A stretch of DNA of 64,000 bases from Dolomitihabitans soli (GTDB lineage Bacteria; Actinomycetota; Actinomycetes; Streptosporangiales; Streptosporangiaceae), in contig NZ_JAKNTW010000018.1 of the NCBI RefSeq assembly GCF_022213955.1, positions 124,001 to 188,000 on the forward strand. The letters are read 5' to 3'. The notes under the pieces are model-generated. The model was not told the DNA's origin. It saw only the letters and a program-made list of their open reading frames with translations, and ran no database searches. Each line of letters begins with the position of its first letter. Position 1 is the first letter of the stretch. This document shows positions 7,451 through 15,915 of this stretch, one piece after another. The position numbers and the translations under genes are program-made.

Positions 7451-9583
7451 ATGCGCCTTGGGGACACATCGGGAGATCCCGCAGAGGACGGCGGGAACCG
7501 GCGTCCCCGGCGGCGTCCTGCCGGAGGCAGAACCCGGCGGCCGCGCCCGCCCGCGGACTCCCGCCCGTCTCCGTCCCCCGACGGCGAAGACCGGCGTCCA
7601 CCACCCGAGGACGGCGGCCCGCCCCAGGACGACCGGTCCCCCCGCGCCCGCCGGAACGACTCCGATGCCCCGCGCCCGGACCGGGGCGCCCCGCCGCAGG
7701 ACGGATCCGGCTCGCCAGGCCAGGACGGCCCGGACTCGCCACACCGGGGGAACGCGGGCGCACCGCGCCGGCGCACCGGCAAGGCGGGCGCACCGCGCCC
7801 ACCCCAGGACGGCCCGGGTCCGCCGCCGCGCCGGAAAGGCCCGGGCGAGGGCGGAAGGCCACAGGATCGGCCCGCCCCCGACGGCCCGGACGCGCCAGGT
7901 GAGGGCTCCACCGACGCGCCCAGCGGCGAGCACGGCGGCGCGCAGGGCGAGACCCACACCTACCCATCGCTCGACCCGCCCGCCCACGGGAACGAGCACG
8001 ACGGCCCTCCGGACAAGCAGTACACGAAACCCGCCAGGAGCGGTCCGGCGGGCAGACAGCGCGGACGCCCCTCCGCACCGGGCCAGGGCAGGAAGCGCCG
8101 GAGTCCCGGGCAGTCGGCCAAACCCCCGGCCGGGCCGCGATTCGCCACCAAGCCGACCACCGCCTCGATCATCGGCTGGACCAGCCTGTCGGCTCTCGTG
8201 CCGGGGGCGGCGCACCTGCGCGCCGGGCGCCGCCGTACCGGTTTCGCCCTGCTGGGCGCGTTCGCCGTCCTGCTGCTGGCGGGGGCGGCCGTCGCACTGG
8301 CCAACATGGACAGCGTCGGCTTCGCCGTACGGGACAGCACGCTGATCACCGTGGCGGTCCTGGCCGGGGTGGGCGCGCTGGCCTGGTTCCTGCTGCTGCT
8401 CACCTCCTACGTCGCGCTCAAGCCCAACCGGCTCACCGGCGCCGGGCAGATCGTCTCCGGCATCGTGGTCGGGGTGCTCTGCGTGCTGGTGATGACACCG
8501 TTCGCGTTGACGGCCAACAGCGTGCTCACCGCCCGCGAACTGGCCAACTCGATCTTCCGGGACGAACCGCTGGGCAACGCGGCCCCGATCAAGCACGAGG
8601 ACCCGTGGAACGGCAAGGACCGGGTGAACTTCCTGCTCGTCGGCGGTGACGCGGCCGGCAACAGGACGGGCGTCAGGACCGACAGCATGAACGTGGCCAG
8701 CGTGCACGTCAAAACCGGCAACACCGTCATGTACAGCCTCCCGCGCAATCTCCAGCACGTCCGTTTCCCCGCGAGCAGCCCGCTGGCCAAGCAGTTCCCC
8801 AACGGATTCATGGCCGAACTGGGCGCCGGCGGCCTGCTCAACGAGGTCTGGCAGTACGCCAACGACCATCCGGAAATCATGGGCGGCAAGAACCAGGGAC
8901 CGAAGGCCCTCAAGGACGCGATCGGCCACACCCTGGGCATGAAGATCGACTATTACGCCCTGGTCAACATGTACGGCTTCGCCGACCTGGTGGACGCCAT
9001 CGGCGGGCTGAAGATCCGCGTCGAGCGTGACATCCCGTGGGGCGGCCACTACGGCACGGCCGGCACGATCAGGGCGGGATACCGGAAGCTCTCCGGTGAA
9101 GAGGCCCTGTGGTACGGCCGTTCCCGGGTCGGCAGCGACGACTTCTCCCGGATGGCCCGTCAGCGGTGCGTCATCGGGGCCTTCGCCCAGCAGGCCACCC
9201 CGGCCGTCGTGCTGGCCAACTTCAACAAGATCGCCAACGCCACCAAGCGCCTCGCGTCGACCGACATTCCGCGAGCCCTCCTTGAGCACCTCGCCGATCT
9301 GGCGCTCAAGGTCCGGGGCGCCAAGATCACCAGCCTGCAGTTCGTCCCGCCGCAGTTCTGGCCCGGCGCGCCCGACTGGGCCAAGATCCGCCGCGAGTCG
9401 GCCAAGTCGCTGGAACAGTCGCTCCAGCCCGACCGACGGCCGCTGGCCGCCAACGTCACCGCCTCTCCCGGTGCCGAGTCTCCGAGCGCGACCCCCACGC
9501 GCAAGACGCCCAAGTCGCCGACCGCCACGCCCACCAAGAACAACAAGGGCGCCAAGGGGCTCGACGAGCTCTGCGGCTTCTGA
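7451..9583 (+). CDS. LytR-CpsA-Psr (LCP) family glycopolymer ligase
   Basis: LCP enzymes move teichoic-acid-like or arabinogalactan-type polymers from a lipid carrier to peptidoglycan at the outer membrane face. The 710-residue product has a charged, proline-rich cytoplasmic tail (1-240), about four hydrophobic helices (245-365), and an LCP catalytic domain (about 390-620). Visible LCP features are NFLLVGGDA, the arginine-rich phosphate-binding NRTGVRTDSMN and SLPRNL, and WYGRSR near the end. The C-terminal tail is Thr/Pro/Lys rich. The ATG at 7451 follows GAGGGAG at some distance, and TAGAAT at 7355-7360 may be its -10 box. The locus at 53-61 kb makes a candidate polymer substrate, which is an inference. 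Confidence 0.88.
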   Translation: MRLGDTSGDPAEDGGNRRPRRRPAGGRTRRPRPPADSRPSPSPDGEDRRPPPEDGGPPQDDRSPRARRNDSDAPRPDRGAPPQDGSGSPGQDGPDSPHRGNAGAPRRRTGKAGAPRPPQDGPGPPPRRKGPGEGGRPQDRPAPDGPDAPGEGSTDAPSGEHGGAQGETHTYPSLDPPAHGNEHDGPPDKQYTKPARSGPAGRQRGRPSAPGQGRKRRSPGQSAKPPAGPRFATKPTTASIIGWTSLSALVPGAAHLRAGRRRTGFALLGAFAVLLLAGAAVALANMDSVGFAVRDSTLITVAVLAGVGALAWFLLLLTSYVALKPNRLTGAGQIVSGIVVGVLCVLVMTPFALTANSVLTARELANSIFRDEPLGNAAPIKHEDPWNGKDRVNFLLVGGDAAGNRTGVRTDSMNVASVHVKTGNTVMYSLPRNLQHVRFPASSPLAKQFPNGFMAELGAGGLLNEVWQYANDHPEIMGGKNQGPKALKDAIGHTLGMKIDYYALVNMYGFADLVDAIGGLKIRVERDIPWGGHYGTAGTIRAGYRKLSGEEALWYGRSRVGSDDFSRMARQRCVIGAFAQQATPAVVLANFNKIANATKRLASTDIPRALLEHLADLALKVRGAKITSLQFVPPQFWPGAPDWAKIRRESAKSLEQSLQPDRRPLAANVTASPGAESPSATPTRKTPKSPTATPTKNNKGAKGLDELCGF

Positions 9584-9588
9584 CGCAC

Positions 9589-9623
9589 GGCGCCTGAACC
9601 CGGCCCGCCCGGGTTCAGGCGCC
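9589..9623 (+). terminator. Stem-loop terminator after the LCP gene
   Basis: A perfect 15-bp stem (9589-9603 with 9609-9623) closes a 5-nt loop, 5 nt after the LCP stop codon. No T-tract follows, as is usual in high-GC actinobacteria. Confidence 0.8.
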
Positions 9624-9665
9624 CGGCACGATGCGACCCGCCCGTGGTTCGATGAGGCAGTGGTT

Positions 9666-9707
9666 CGTGAGCCCGTGGGTCGTGAGCCCGTGGGTCGGTG
9701 AGCCCGT
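9666..9707. repeat. 15-bp tandem repeat
   Basis: CGTGAGCCCGTGGGT occurs twice head to tail (9666-9680, 9681-9695), followed by a truncated third copy with one inserted G. It lies in the 323-bp gene-free gap 9584-9906. Confidence 0.75.
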
Positions 9708-9751
9708 CACCACGCATCGGCCCGCGTCAACGGGCCCGCACCCCGCCCCGA

Positions 9752-9811
9752 TCAGAGCCTCGTCATGGCCTGCGCGGGCATCAGGACGAACGCACCCGCG
9801 CAGACGAAGGC
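9752..9811 (-). pseudogene. Remnant of a duplicated 3' end of the SpeE-like gene
   Basis: Read on the minus strand this stretch encodes AFVCAGAFVLMPAQAMTRL and a stop. The membrane synthase gene beside it ends in ALVYVGAFALLPKKAVATL and a stop, so about half the residues agree with no gap and the stop codon is in register. The DNA outside the stop also matches (around 9725-9750 against 9868-9906). The reading frame breaks down beyond about 9812. The simplest reading is that a tandem copy of the gene was lost except for its tail. Confidence 0.6.
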
Positions 9812-9906
9812 CCGCCCCCGTGTAGTCCGGCCCGCACCAACACTTCACGGCCTTCCCGGACAACACGGGGGCATGGTCCACCGCCCGGCACCGACCCCGC
9901 TTCACG

Positions 9907-11955
9907 TCAGAGCGTCGCCACGGCCTTCTTCGGCAACAGGGCGAACGCGCCCACATAGACGAGTGCGGCGATGATCAGCAGGCCCTGGTAACCCATCAGC
10001 AGAGCGAGATACTCCAGGCAGCCACCGACCATCGCGCCCAGCAGGTTGGCGCCGAACGCGAGGGTGCCGTCGGAGCTGTCGGCGAAGCGCTTGGCGAAGA
10101 CCACGTTCGCCGCGAAGATCGGCAGGAAGGCCACCACCACCGCCGCGACCGCCCGCAACGGCAGGGGCAGCGACAGCAGCCACGAGTTGGGCACCAGCCA
10201 GGCGAGCACCAGCCCGGCGGCCAGCACGCCGTACATGACGGGTAGCGGCGGGGTGCGGAAGCGGCGGGTGACCTCGACGGCGGCCAGGACCGCGACCAGC
10301 ACCCCCGCGAAGACGATGGCGTTGACCACCCAGGTGGTGCCGAACAGCAACGCGAACCCGGTCACGCTCTTGGTTTCGAGCAGCATGAAGCCGACCCCGA
10401 GCAGGAACAGGTCGCCGTAGGGACGCATGCGCCCATAAGGTCCGGCGACGACGCGCACGGCCAGCAGGCTGACGATCAGGATGAGCAGCAGGGTGATGAT
10501 GTAGATCTGCGGGATCGTCCGGTCCTTGAGATAGAGGAAGGGCCGGTCGTCACCGCTCGGCGGCGGGGTGTCGGCGGTGGCGCCCGCCCACGGCATGCCG
10601 CAACGCTGCGCCTCGGCCGTGAACCCCGCGGTGATCACCGCCTGCTGCCCGGCCTCGGTGACCACGTCGACGCACGGCGCGTGCCGGAACGCGGTCTGCA
10701 CGGTGAGCGCGAGCCGGTCCACCAGCCAGCGCTCGCGGTAGTAGTTGTACATCGAGAAGGCGCCGTCGGGCTTGAGGTGCTCGCGGGCCGCCTCCATGGC
10801 CTCCTGGGTGAACAGGTAGCTCTCCAGCCGCAGCGAACTGGCCCCCGACACGAGCGTGAGCGAGTCGGGCAGCGCGAAGAGGATCAGGTCGTACTTCTTC
10901 GAGGTGCGTTCCAGGAAGGCGCGCCCGTCGGTGACGTGCGTGGTGACCCGCGGGTCCTCGTACGGCTTGTCGGGGTGGAAGTCACCGCCCAGCCCGCGAA
11001 GCTGCGGGTCGATCTCCACCGCGTCGATCCGCTTCGCGCCCTTGAGCAGGGCGATGGCCACGTCGGTGCCGCTGCCCGCGCCCACGATCAGCACGTCGTC
11101 GAGCTTTCCCGAGGCCGCCCGCTCGTACGGCAGCGCGTACTGCTGTTCCCATTCCAGCCGTTTCGCGGCGGGGATGGCCTGCTGGTGCGGGATCCCGTTG
11201 ACCTGGATGTCCATCACCGGCACGCCGTCGCGGTCGAAGCGGTGGTTGGTCACCTTGTAGTACGGCGACCACAGCGCGCCCGCCGTCAGCGTCTCCATCG
11301 CGAGCGCGCCGACCACCACCAGCGACGGCAGCACGATCAGCAGCCTGCCCAGCGGGCGGCGCGGCCACAACAGCGCGGCGTAGGCGACCGCGGCCACGAA
11401 GCCCCACACGACCGGCGGCGCGCTCATGAACGAGAGCCCGGTGAACAGCGCGATCCCGGTCAGACTGCCGATCAGGTCGTAGCGGTAGGCCTCGAGCCTG
11501 GGCAGTTCGGGGAAGCAACGCGCGACGAGTTCGGCCGGGCCCATCAGCACGATCGCGGCCGCGCAGAAGATCACCGGCAGGATCAGCCACGGCGGCGGGC
11601 CGACGGTGGACAGGCTCGTCCAGTAGAGGACCCCCTCGGTGTTCCTGTCCACGGTGACGGGGAACAGCAGGATGATCACCACGAGCACGGCCAGCGTGAT
11701 CGGCGAGTAGTACGGCTCGCGCCTGGTCCTGCCCACCCGCAGGAATCCCAGCCCGATGCCGAGGAAGGACCCCAAGAGGACGAAGTTGGTGAAGTAGCTC
11801 AGATGGACGATGTTGGACCCGGTCCACCTGATCAGCGCCAGCTCCAGGAAGAGCATGAACGCGCTCGCCACCACGAGCCGCCACCGGACGGGCAGCCAGT
11901 GCGCGGGGCGGTCGGGAGGGCGGGGGGTGGACGGCGCCTCGGCCGGTGCGGTCAT
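9907..11955 (-). CDS. Multi-pass membrane protein with spermidine-synthase-like domain
   Basis: The 682-residue product has about seven N-terminal membrane helices (to residue 230), a central Rossmann methyltransferase/aminopropyltransferase-like domain with VLIVGAGSGTD (about 287-297), acidic VEIDPQ and DGRAFLER, and a second block of about seven helices at the C-terminus. Such SpeE-like membrane fusions are widespread in bacteria, but their substrate is not established; amine transfer is not certain. I started at ATG 11955 because TACGGT ends 6 nt before it, which fits a leaderless transcript. A remnant of a second copy lies just past its stop codon. Confidence 0.82.
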   Translation of the reverse strand: MTAPAEAPSTPRPPDRPAHWLPVRWRLVVASAFMLFLELALIRWTGSNIVHLSYFTNFVLLGSFLGIGLGFLRVGRTRREPYYSPITLAVLVVIILLFPVTVDRNTEGVLYWTSLSTVGPPPWLILPVIFCAAAIVLMGPAELVARCFPELPRLEAYRYDLIGSLTGIALFTGLSFMSAPPVVWGFVAAVAYAALLWPRRPLGRLLIVLPSLVVVGALAMETLTAGALWSPYYKVTNHRFDRDGVPVMDIQVNGIPHQQAIPAAKRLEWEQQYALPYERAASGKLDDVLIVGAGSGTDVAIALLKGAKRIDAVEIDPQLRGLGGDFHPDKPYEDPRVTTHVTDGRAFLERTSKKYDLILFALPDSLTLVSGASSLRLESYLFTQEAMEAAREHLKPDGAFSMYNYYRERWLVDRLALTVQTAFRHAPCVDVVTEAGQQAVITAGFTAEAQRCGMPWAGATADTPPPSGDDRPFLYLKDRTIPQIYIITLLLILIVSLLAVRVVAGPYGRMRPYGDLFLLGVGFMLLETKSVTGFALLFGTTWVVNAIVFAGVLVAVLAAVEVTRRFRTPPLPVMYGVLAAGLVLAWLVPNSWLLSLPLPLRAVAAVVVAFLPIFAANVVFAKRFADSSDGTLAFGANLLGAMVGGCLEYLALLMGYQGLLIIAALVYVGAFALLPKKAVATL

Positions 11956-11961
11956 GCCCAA

Positions 11962-11967
11962 ACCGTA
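11962..11967 (-). promoter_or_regulatory. -10 box of the SpeE-like gene, leaderless type
   Basis: On the minus strand TACGGT is followed by 6 nt and the ATG at 11955. No ribosome site is visible. Confidence 0.45.
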
Positions 11968-12015
11968 GTGGCCCGAGGCTTCGGGGTCACTGGTTTCGAA
12001 CCTGCGCGTCGAACG

Positions 12016-12198
12016 TTCGAACGGCGGAGTGCCGGATATTCAGACCGGTTTGCAGACAGACGTACCGGTCGGAGGTGTTTCGATGGGTGGACGGAAGCAG
12101 ATCGATTCGAACAGCGGAACGCCGAAAAATTCATGCCGGTTTGCAGACAGACGTACCGGTCGGGAGGTGTTTCGACGGGTGGACGGAAAGCAGATCGA
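12016..12198. repeat. Two tandem units of about 90 bp
   Basis: Unit 1 is 12016-12105 and unit 2 is 12106-12198. Each begins TTCGAAC(G/A)GCGGA and ends with CAGATCGA. A 28-bp core (12045-12072 and 12136-12163) is identical and carries an ACCGGT or CCGGT at each end. The 5' parts of the units differ most. They lie between the SpeE-like gene and the subtilisin gene, with no credible coding sequence in either direction. The rest of 11956-12249 should hold the protease promoter. Confidence 0.85.
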
Positions 12199-12249
12199 TG
12201 ACGCAACGTAGTCGTGTCAGCACCCTCCACGGAAACCAGGTGATGCGCA

Positions 12250-13608
12250 ATGCGGGTCATGATCCAGCTCCGCCCCTCGGCCGACGTCGTCGCGGCCGTC
12301 GCCGATCCCGCCGCCACGGCGACGGTGGCCGACGTCGCGGACGGGCTGCAGGGGGTGGTTCTCGACTCGGCGTTCACCCCGGTCGCCGTGCCCAGGCCGA
12401 TGCCGCGCCCGGGAGGCGACCCGCTCTCGCTCGCCCATGATGTGAGCTACTCGCTGGCCGCGGCGGACGCCACGGTCCTGGTCCGCGGCGAGGTCGCGGA
12501 CGACGAGCTGTCCACCCGTCTCTCCATGCTCTCCTCGCAACACCGCAACGTGGTCGGGGTGTTCGCCGACCCGGTGATCGAGGCGAGCCCGACGTGCGGC
12601 GGTGACGCGCCGGTCGGCGACTGGCACGACGTGGAGCGGCTGCTCGACGTGGCGAAGCTGAAGGAGGAAGGGCTCGACGGCGAGGGCGTGGCGCTCGCCG
12701 TCCTCGACTCGGGCATCAACCTCGCGCACGTCGAGCGCGTGCTGGGGCGCAAGGCCACGCTCGACGCGAAGCGGAGCTGGTCGCCGTCGAGCGTGAAGGG
12801 CCGTCCCGGCGAGTTCGAGGTCGACCACGGCTCGATGTGCGCGTTCGACACGCTGATCGGCGCGCCGCAGGCCACCCTGCTCGACCTCCCGCTGCTGCTG
12901 TCGCGGCGCCCGGGCGGCTCCGCGCTCGACGGTCTGCTGTCCGACGCGGTGGCCGCCTACGCCCACCTGCGGACCGTGATCGACGCCCAGCCGGCCGACA
13001 CGAAGGCACTGGTCGTCAACAACAGCTGGGGATCCTTCTCCCCGCACTGGGACTTCCCGCCCGGACATCCGGGTAACTACTCCGACAACCCGGCCCACCC
13101 GTTCAACCTCATCGTGGCGGCCCTCGACGGCGCGGGCGCCGACGTGCTGTTCGCCGCCGGAAACTGCGGCAGGGACTGCCCCGACGGCCGCTGCGCCTTC
13201 CCCGAGCGGCCCATCGTGGGCGCCAACTCCCACCCGCGGGTCCTGTCGGTCGGCGGCGTCGACACCCGTGGCGAGCGGGTCGGCTACTCCTCGCAGGGGC
13301 CCGGACGGCTGGCCGTCCGCAAGCCCGATCTGTGCGCCTACACCCACTTCGCCGGCTCCCAGGCGTTCGGCGCCGGTTCCCCGGACTCGGGCACCTCGGC
13401 CGCCTGCCCCGTCGCGGCCGGCCTCGTCACCGCCGTCCGCACCGCCTGGCCCGCCTCGCGCCTGTCCCCCGCACAGCTCCGCTCCCTGCTCTGCCGCACC
13501 GCCGACGACCGCAGCGACGTCGGCTTCGACAACGACTACGGCTACGGCGTCATCGACGCCGCCGGAGTGATCGCCGCCCTGCGCAGAAAGGCCAAGCGCG
13601 CGGCCTAG
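12250..13608 (+). CDS. Cytoplasmic subtilisin-like (S8) serine protease
   Basis: This serine endopeptidase has 452 residues and no signal peptide or membrane helix, so it should act inside the cell. The triad is visible: D153 (AVLDSGIN), H193 (EVDHGSMCA), S383 (SGTSAACP), with oxyanion N305 (AAGNCG). Residues 1-112 form an extra N-terminal domain with a beta-strand start (MRVMIQLRP) ending VFADPVIEA, probably a prodomain. Two cysteine pairs in CGRDCPDGRC lie beside the oxyanion loop. The small protein encoded 47 nt downstream ends with almost the same ADPVIE motif. No substrate gene is evident nearby. Confidence 0.88.
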   Translation: MRVMIQLRPSADVVAAVADPAATATVADVADGLQGVVLDSAFTPVAVPRPMPRPGGDPLSLAHDVSYSLAAADATVLVRGEVADDELSTRLSMLSSQHRNVVGVFADPVIEASPTCGGDAPVGDWHDVERLLDVAKLKEEGLDGEGVALAVLDSGINLAHVERVLGRKATLDAKRSWSPSSVKGRPGEFEVDHGSMCAFDTLIGAPQATLLDLPLLLSRRPGGSALDGLLSDAVAAYAHLRTVIDAQPADTKALVVNNSWGSFSPHWDFPPGHPGNYSDNPAHPFNLIVAALDGAGADVLFAAGNCGRDCPDGRCAFPERPIVGANSHPRVLSVGGVDTRGERVGYSSQGPGRLAVRKPDLCAYTHFAGSQAFGAGSPDSGTSAACPVAAGLVTAVRTAWPASRLSPAQLRSLLCRTADDRSDVGFDNDYGYGVIDAAGVIAALRRKAKRAA

Positions 13609-13655
13609 GCGGCCCGGACGCACCGCGCGTGAGTCCGGCGCGTAGCGTGGAGGAC

Positions 13656-13895
13656 ATGGTGTTGGTCACCGTACGGCTGCCGCCAGGCGCCACGATCGAC
13701 GACGCGAGGGAGCGCCTGGGGCTGGCCGAGCGCGAGGTGGACCTCGATTACGGGCTGGTGCTCATCGACCCCGCCGAGGGGCTCTACGCCCTGCGCGTCG
13801 CCGACGAGGCCGGCGGCCGGATGGAGGGCGAGGCCGGGCCGTACGCCGACCCGGTGATCGAGCCTTACGGGCCGGTCAAGCGTTCTCCGGATTGA
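13656..13895 (+). CDS. Small protein, possible stand-alone propeptide/inhibitor
   Basis: This 79-residue acidic protein has no signal peptide or cysteines. It begins with a beta-strand-like VLVTVRLPPG, has a helix (DDARERLGL), and contains PYADPVIE at residues 62-69. The preceding protease has VFADPVIE at the end of its N-terminal domain, just before the catalytic part. I infer a free-standing copy of a prodomain-like fold that could chaperone or inhibit the protease. The ATG at 13656 follows a TAGCGT box (13643-13648) by 7 nt and also a GGAGG that is only 2 nt away, so a leaderless mRNA is likely. No known family is recognised. Confidence 0.7.
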   Translation: MVLVTVRLPPGATIDDARERLGLAEREVDLDYGLVLIDPAEGLYALRVADEAGGRMEGEAGPYADPVIEPYGPVKRSPD

Positions 13896-13915
13896 GTTCT
13901 CCCGTTTGAAGAGCA

Positions 13916-13953
13916 CCCGGCCGGGCAGCAGCGCGAGCGCCTGCTCGGCCGGG
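13916..13953 (+). terminator. GC-rich stem-loop
   Basis: The arms 13916-13931 and 13941-13953 pair with a bulge, 20 nt after the stop codon of the small protein. It probably ends the protease transcript. Confidence 0.5.
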
Positions 13954-14554
13954 TCGCCCGCAGCCGATCCAGCGCGCCGGATCCCGCGTCGCGGTCGATG
14001 CCGGACTCGGCCGGTCCGGCGCTGACCCTCGCGTGCTGCATGATCAGGCCGTGCACCGGCACCTCCCGGTGACGAGGGCGGCGGCGGACAGCGGCCCGAA
14101 CATCACCAATTAGCGCAGCGGCTGGCCGGCGCCGGACAGAATGCCCGCCTGCTGCCGCGTCCTCACCAAGCGGTGGTCCCAGCGCAGGCCCCCGGCGAGA
14201 CCTGGTCCGAGATCTCCCTGTCCTCCTCGCCCAGGGCGAACGCGCCTTCGCCCTCCTGGAATCCGGCGCCCGCGACTATGCCCGCAGAACTTATGACCTC
14301 AAGTCACGGCGGAACGGCGCAACGAGGTCACGGCGGAACGAGGCGCGAACGGTTCAGGGCCGGACAGCCCCCGGCTGTCCGGCCCCGCATCCGATTCTCG
14401 TGCCCGGCAAGGGCGGCACCTCCTGATGGGCCAGGCGGCGACCTTCCGGCCGCCCCGACCTACCTGCTTCCTGCTTGACCGGTCGAAACGGGACCGCCAT
14501 CTGGTCGCCCCGGCAGACCGAACGGCACCTCCTGCTGACCGGCGACCCGCCGGA
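13954..14554. other. Gene-poor stretch
   Basis: No open frame here has a good ribosome site plus a believable protein. A direct repeat GTCACGGCGGAACG occurs at 14303-14316 and 14327-14340. Coding-like tracts shift frame, so this may be old, decayed coding DNA. The chaplin-like gene ends at its right border. Confidence 0.5.
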
Positions 14555-14809
14555 TCAGGCGTCGTCGTCGGACACGGACGCGCCTTCCTTGCACACCGTT
14601 TTCGCACGGCCGAGCACCGGCGTCGCGGTCCCACAGGTGACCACCGGCACCGACACGGGTTCGACGATCTCGTCGTTGAAGATCACCGTGTTCCCGATGA
14701 GGGGGGAGTTTTTCCGTGGTTCGGGAGCGTCGGCATGGACGGGAGCGGCCACGAGCAGGGCTGCCGTGACGGCACCGAAAGTCACCCTCAGCAGAGGCTT
14801 TCCGAGCAT
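14555..14809 (-). CDS. Small secreted chaplin-like protein
   Basis: The product has 84 residues. A signal peptide (MLGKPLL, then a hydrophobic run to HADA, about residue 28) precedes a mature part with NSPLIGNTVIF, VEPVSVPVVTCG and VCKEGA. Chaplins and related hydrophobic aerial-growth proteins share a core of GN, VPV repeats and two spaced cysteines, which this resembles; the tail SVSDDDA is acidic and does not. GGAGG precedes the ATG at 14809 at ideal spacing. It lies 94 nt after the YqhA-like gene on the same strand and is probably the last gene of the small-secreted-protein group. The chaplin relationship is tentative. Confidence 0.65.
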   Translation of the reverse strand: MLGKPLLRVTFGAVTAALLVAAPVHADAPEPRKNSPLIGNTVIFNDEIVEPVSVPVVTCGTATPVLGRAKTVCKEGASVSDDDA

Positions 14810-14903
14810 CGAACACCTCCTGGTGGCGTGTCGCGGGCGCACGGCCCCGATTGGTCGCTCACTCGGCCCGTCCCGACGGGCGTGAGCCCTTCTCGTGCCG
14901 TCG

Positions 14904-15536
14904 TCAGGCGGCGGCGACCCGGTCCTTCAGCGACGCCTGGTCCATACCGGGCATGGCTTGTCCCGGAACGGACATGGCGTTCTCGGGCCGGCCGACCATC
15001 ATGATGCGGTCGATCACGGCCAACGCGACCGCCGAGATGATGAAGGCCAGGTGGATCAGGGTCTTCCACAGCAGCTCCCTGTCTGTGATGCCCGGCTGGG
15101 CCGCGTTGATGAATATCTGCAACAGATGGATCGAGGAGATGCCGATGATCGCCATGGCCAGTTTGACCTTGAGGACATTGGCGTTGACATGGGAGAGCCA
15201 TTGGGGCTGATCCGGATGTCCCTCTATACGCAGCCGCGAGACGAAGGTCTCGTAACCGCCGACGATCACCATGATGAGCAGGTTGGAGATCATCACGACG
15301 TCCACCAGGCCCAGCACGATCAGCATGATGGTGGTCTCCGCCACCATGCCGCCGAACCCGACCATGATCAGGTGTTTCAGCTCGACCATGAACCGCCATA
15401 CGTACACGATCTGCGCGACGATCAGCCCGAGATAGAGCGGTGCTTGTATCCACCGACTGAGGAACATGTAGTAGCCAAGACGCTTGATAGAGCCCGGCCC
15501 GAGCGCCGGTTGAGTGACCGAAAGTAGCTTAGGCAC
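14904..15536 (-). CDS. YqhA/UPF0114-family inner membrane protein
   Basis: The 210-residue product matches the YqhA pattern along its length: SRWIQAPLYLGL, GLVDVVMISNLLIMVIVGGYETFVSRL, AISSIHLLQIFINA-like and LIHLAFIISAVALAVIDR. About four membrane helices are expected. I start at GTG 15536, which is 10 nt after the preceding small gene and follows AGGGAA; upstream in-frame starts lie inside that gene. YqhA function is not established in any organism. The C-terminal extension (MSVPGQAMPGMDQASLKDRV) is longer than in E. coli YqhA. It is in one transcription unit with small secreted proteins, which is unusual. Confidence 0.85.
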   Translation of the reverse strand: MPKLLSVTQPALGPGSIKRLGYYMFLSRWIQAPLYLGLIVAQIVYVWRFMVELKHLIMVGFGGMVAETTIMLIVLGLVDVVMISNLLIMVIVGGYETFVSRLRIEGHPDQPQWLSHVNANVLKVKLAMAIIGISSIHLLQIFINAAQPGITDRELLWKTLIHLAFIISAVALAVIDRIMMVGRPENAMSVPGQAMPGMDQASLKDRVAAA

Positions 15537-15546
15537 TCGGTATTCC

Positions 15547-15723
15547 CTATGACGTGAGAAGATTCGCGTTGACGCTGTGGATGACCGCTTCAACGGCTAC
15601 CGGGGAAGGGTTGCCGCCCACGAGGTGAGCCGAGGCGGCCAGGGCCGGTGGGCCGGTGAGGGCGGCCAGCGTGAGGCCCGCGGCCACGGCGGCTGCGAAG
15701 GTCGCTACTTTCGACTTCGACAT
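15547..15723 (-). CDS. Small secreted peptide, 58 residues
   Basis: A basic start (MSKSKV) and a hydrophobic run to ALAAS (about residue 32) make a clear signal peptide. The mature peptide is only about 27 residues (HLVGGNPSPVAVEAVIHSVNANLLTS). It has no cysteines. GGAGAC precedes the ATG at 15723. The stop codon is 10 nt before the YqhA-like gene, so the two are almost certainly co-translated. I do not recognise the family. A secreted structural or signalling peptide is possible. Confidence 0.7.
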   Translation of the reverse strand: MSKSKVATFAAAVAAGLTLAALTGPPALAASAHLVGGNPSPVAVEAVIHSVNANLLTS

Positions 15724-15915
15724 GATGTCTCCGATCACTTTGTGATTTGCACGTCAGGGTCAGCATCCGAATCGGCCTCAAGGCCGGAACCTCCGGCCCT
15801 CGGCCACGCCGGTACGGGTCGGGGTGCCGGCCAGGCTGCGGTCATGCGATCGCCGGGCAGGCCGGCAAGGGCCCCGGCGCTCCGCCGCGCCGGGGCCGCG
15901 CGCCATCGGAGCCGG

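Noticed and set aside
11985-12012. Possible tRNA fragment because of a TTCGAAC T-loop-like sequence
   Set aside because: No acceptor, D or anticodon arm can be drawn around it; the sequence is part of the repeat region.
12016-12198. CRISPR array
   Set aside because: Only two units of about 90 bp, without spacer-like unique segments and without cas genes.
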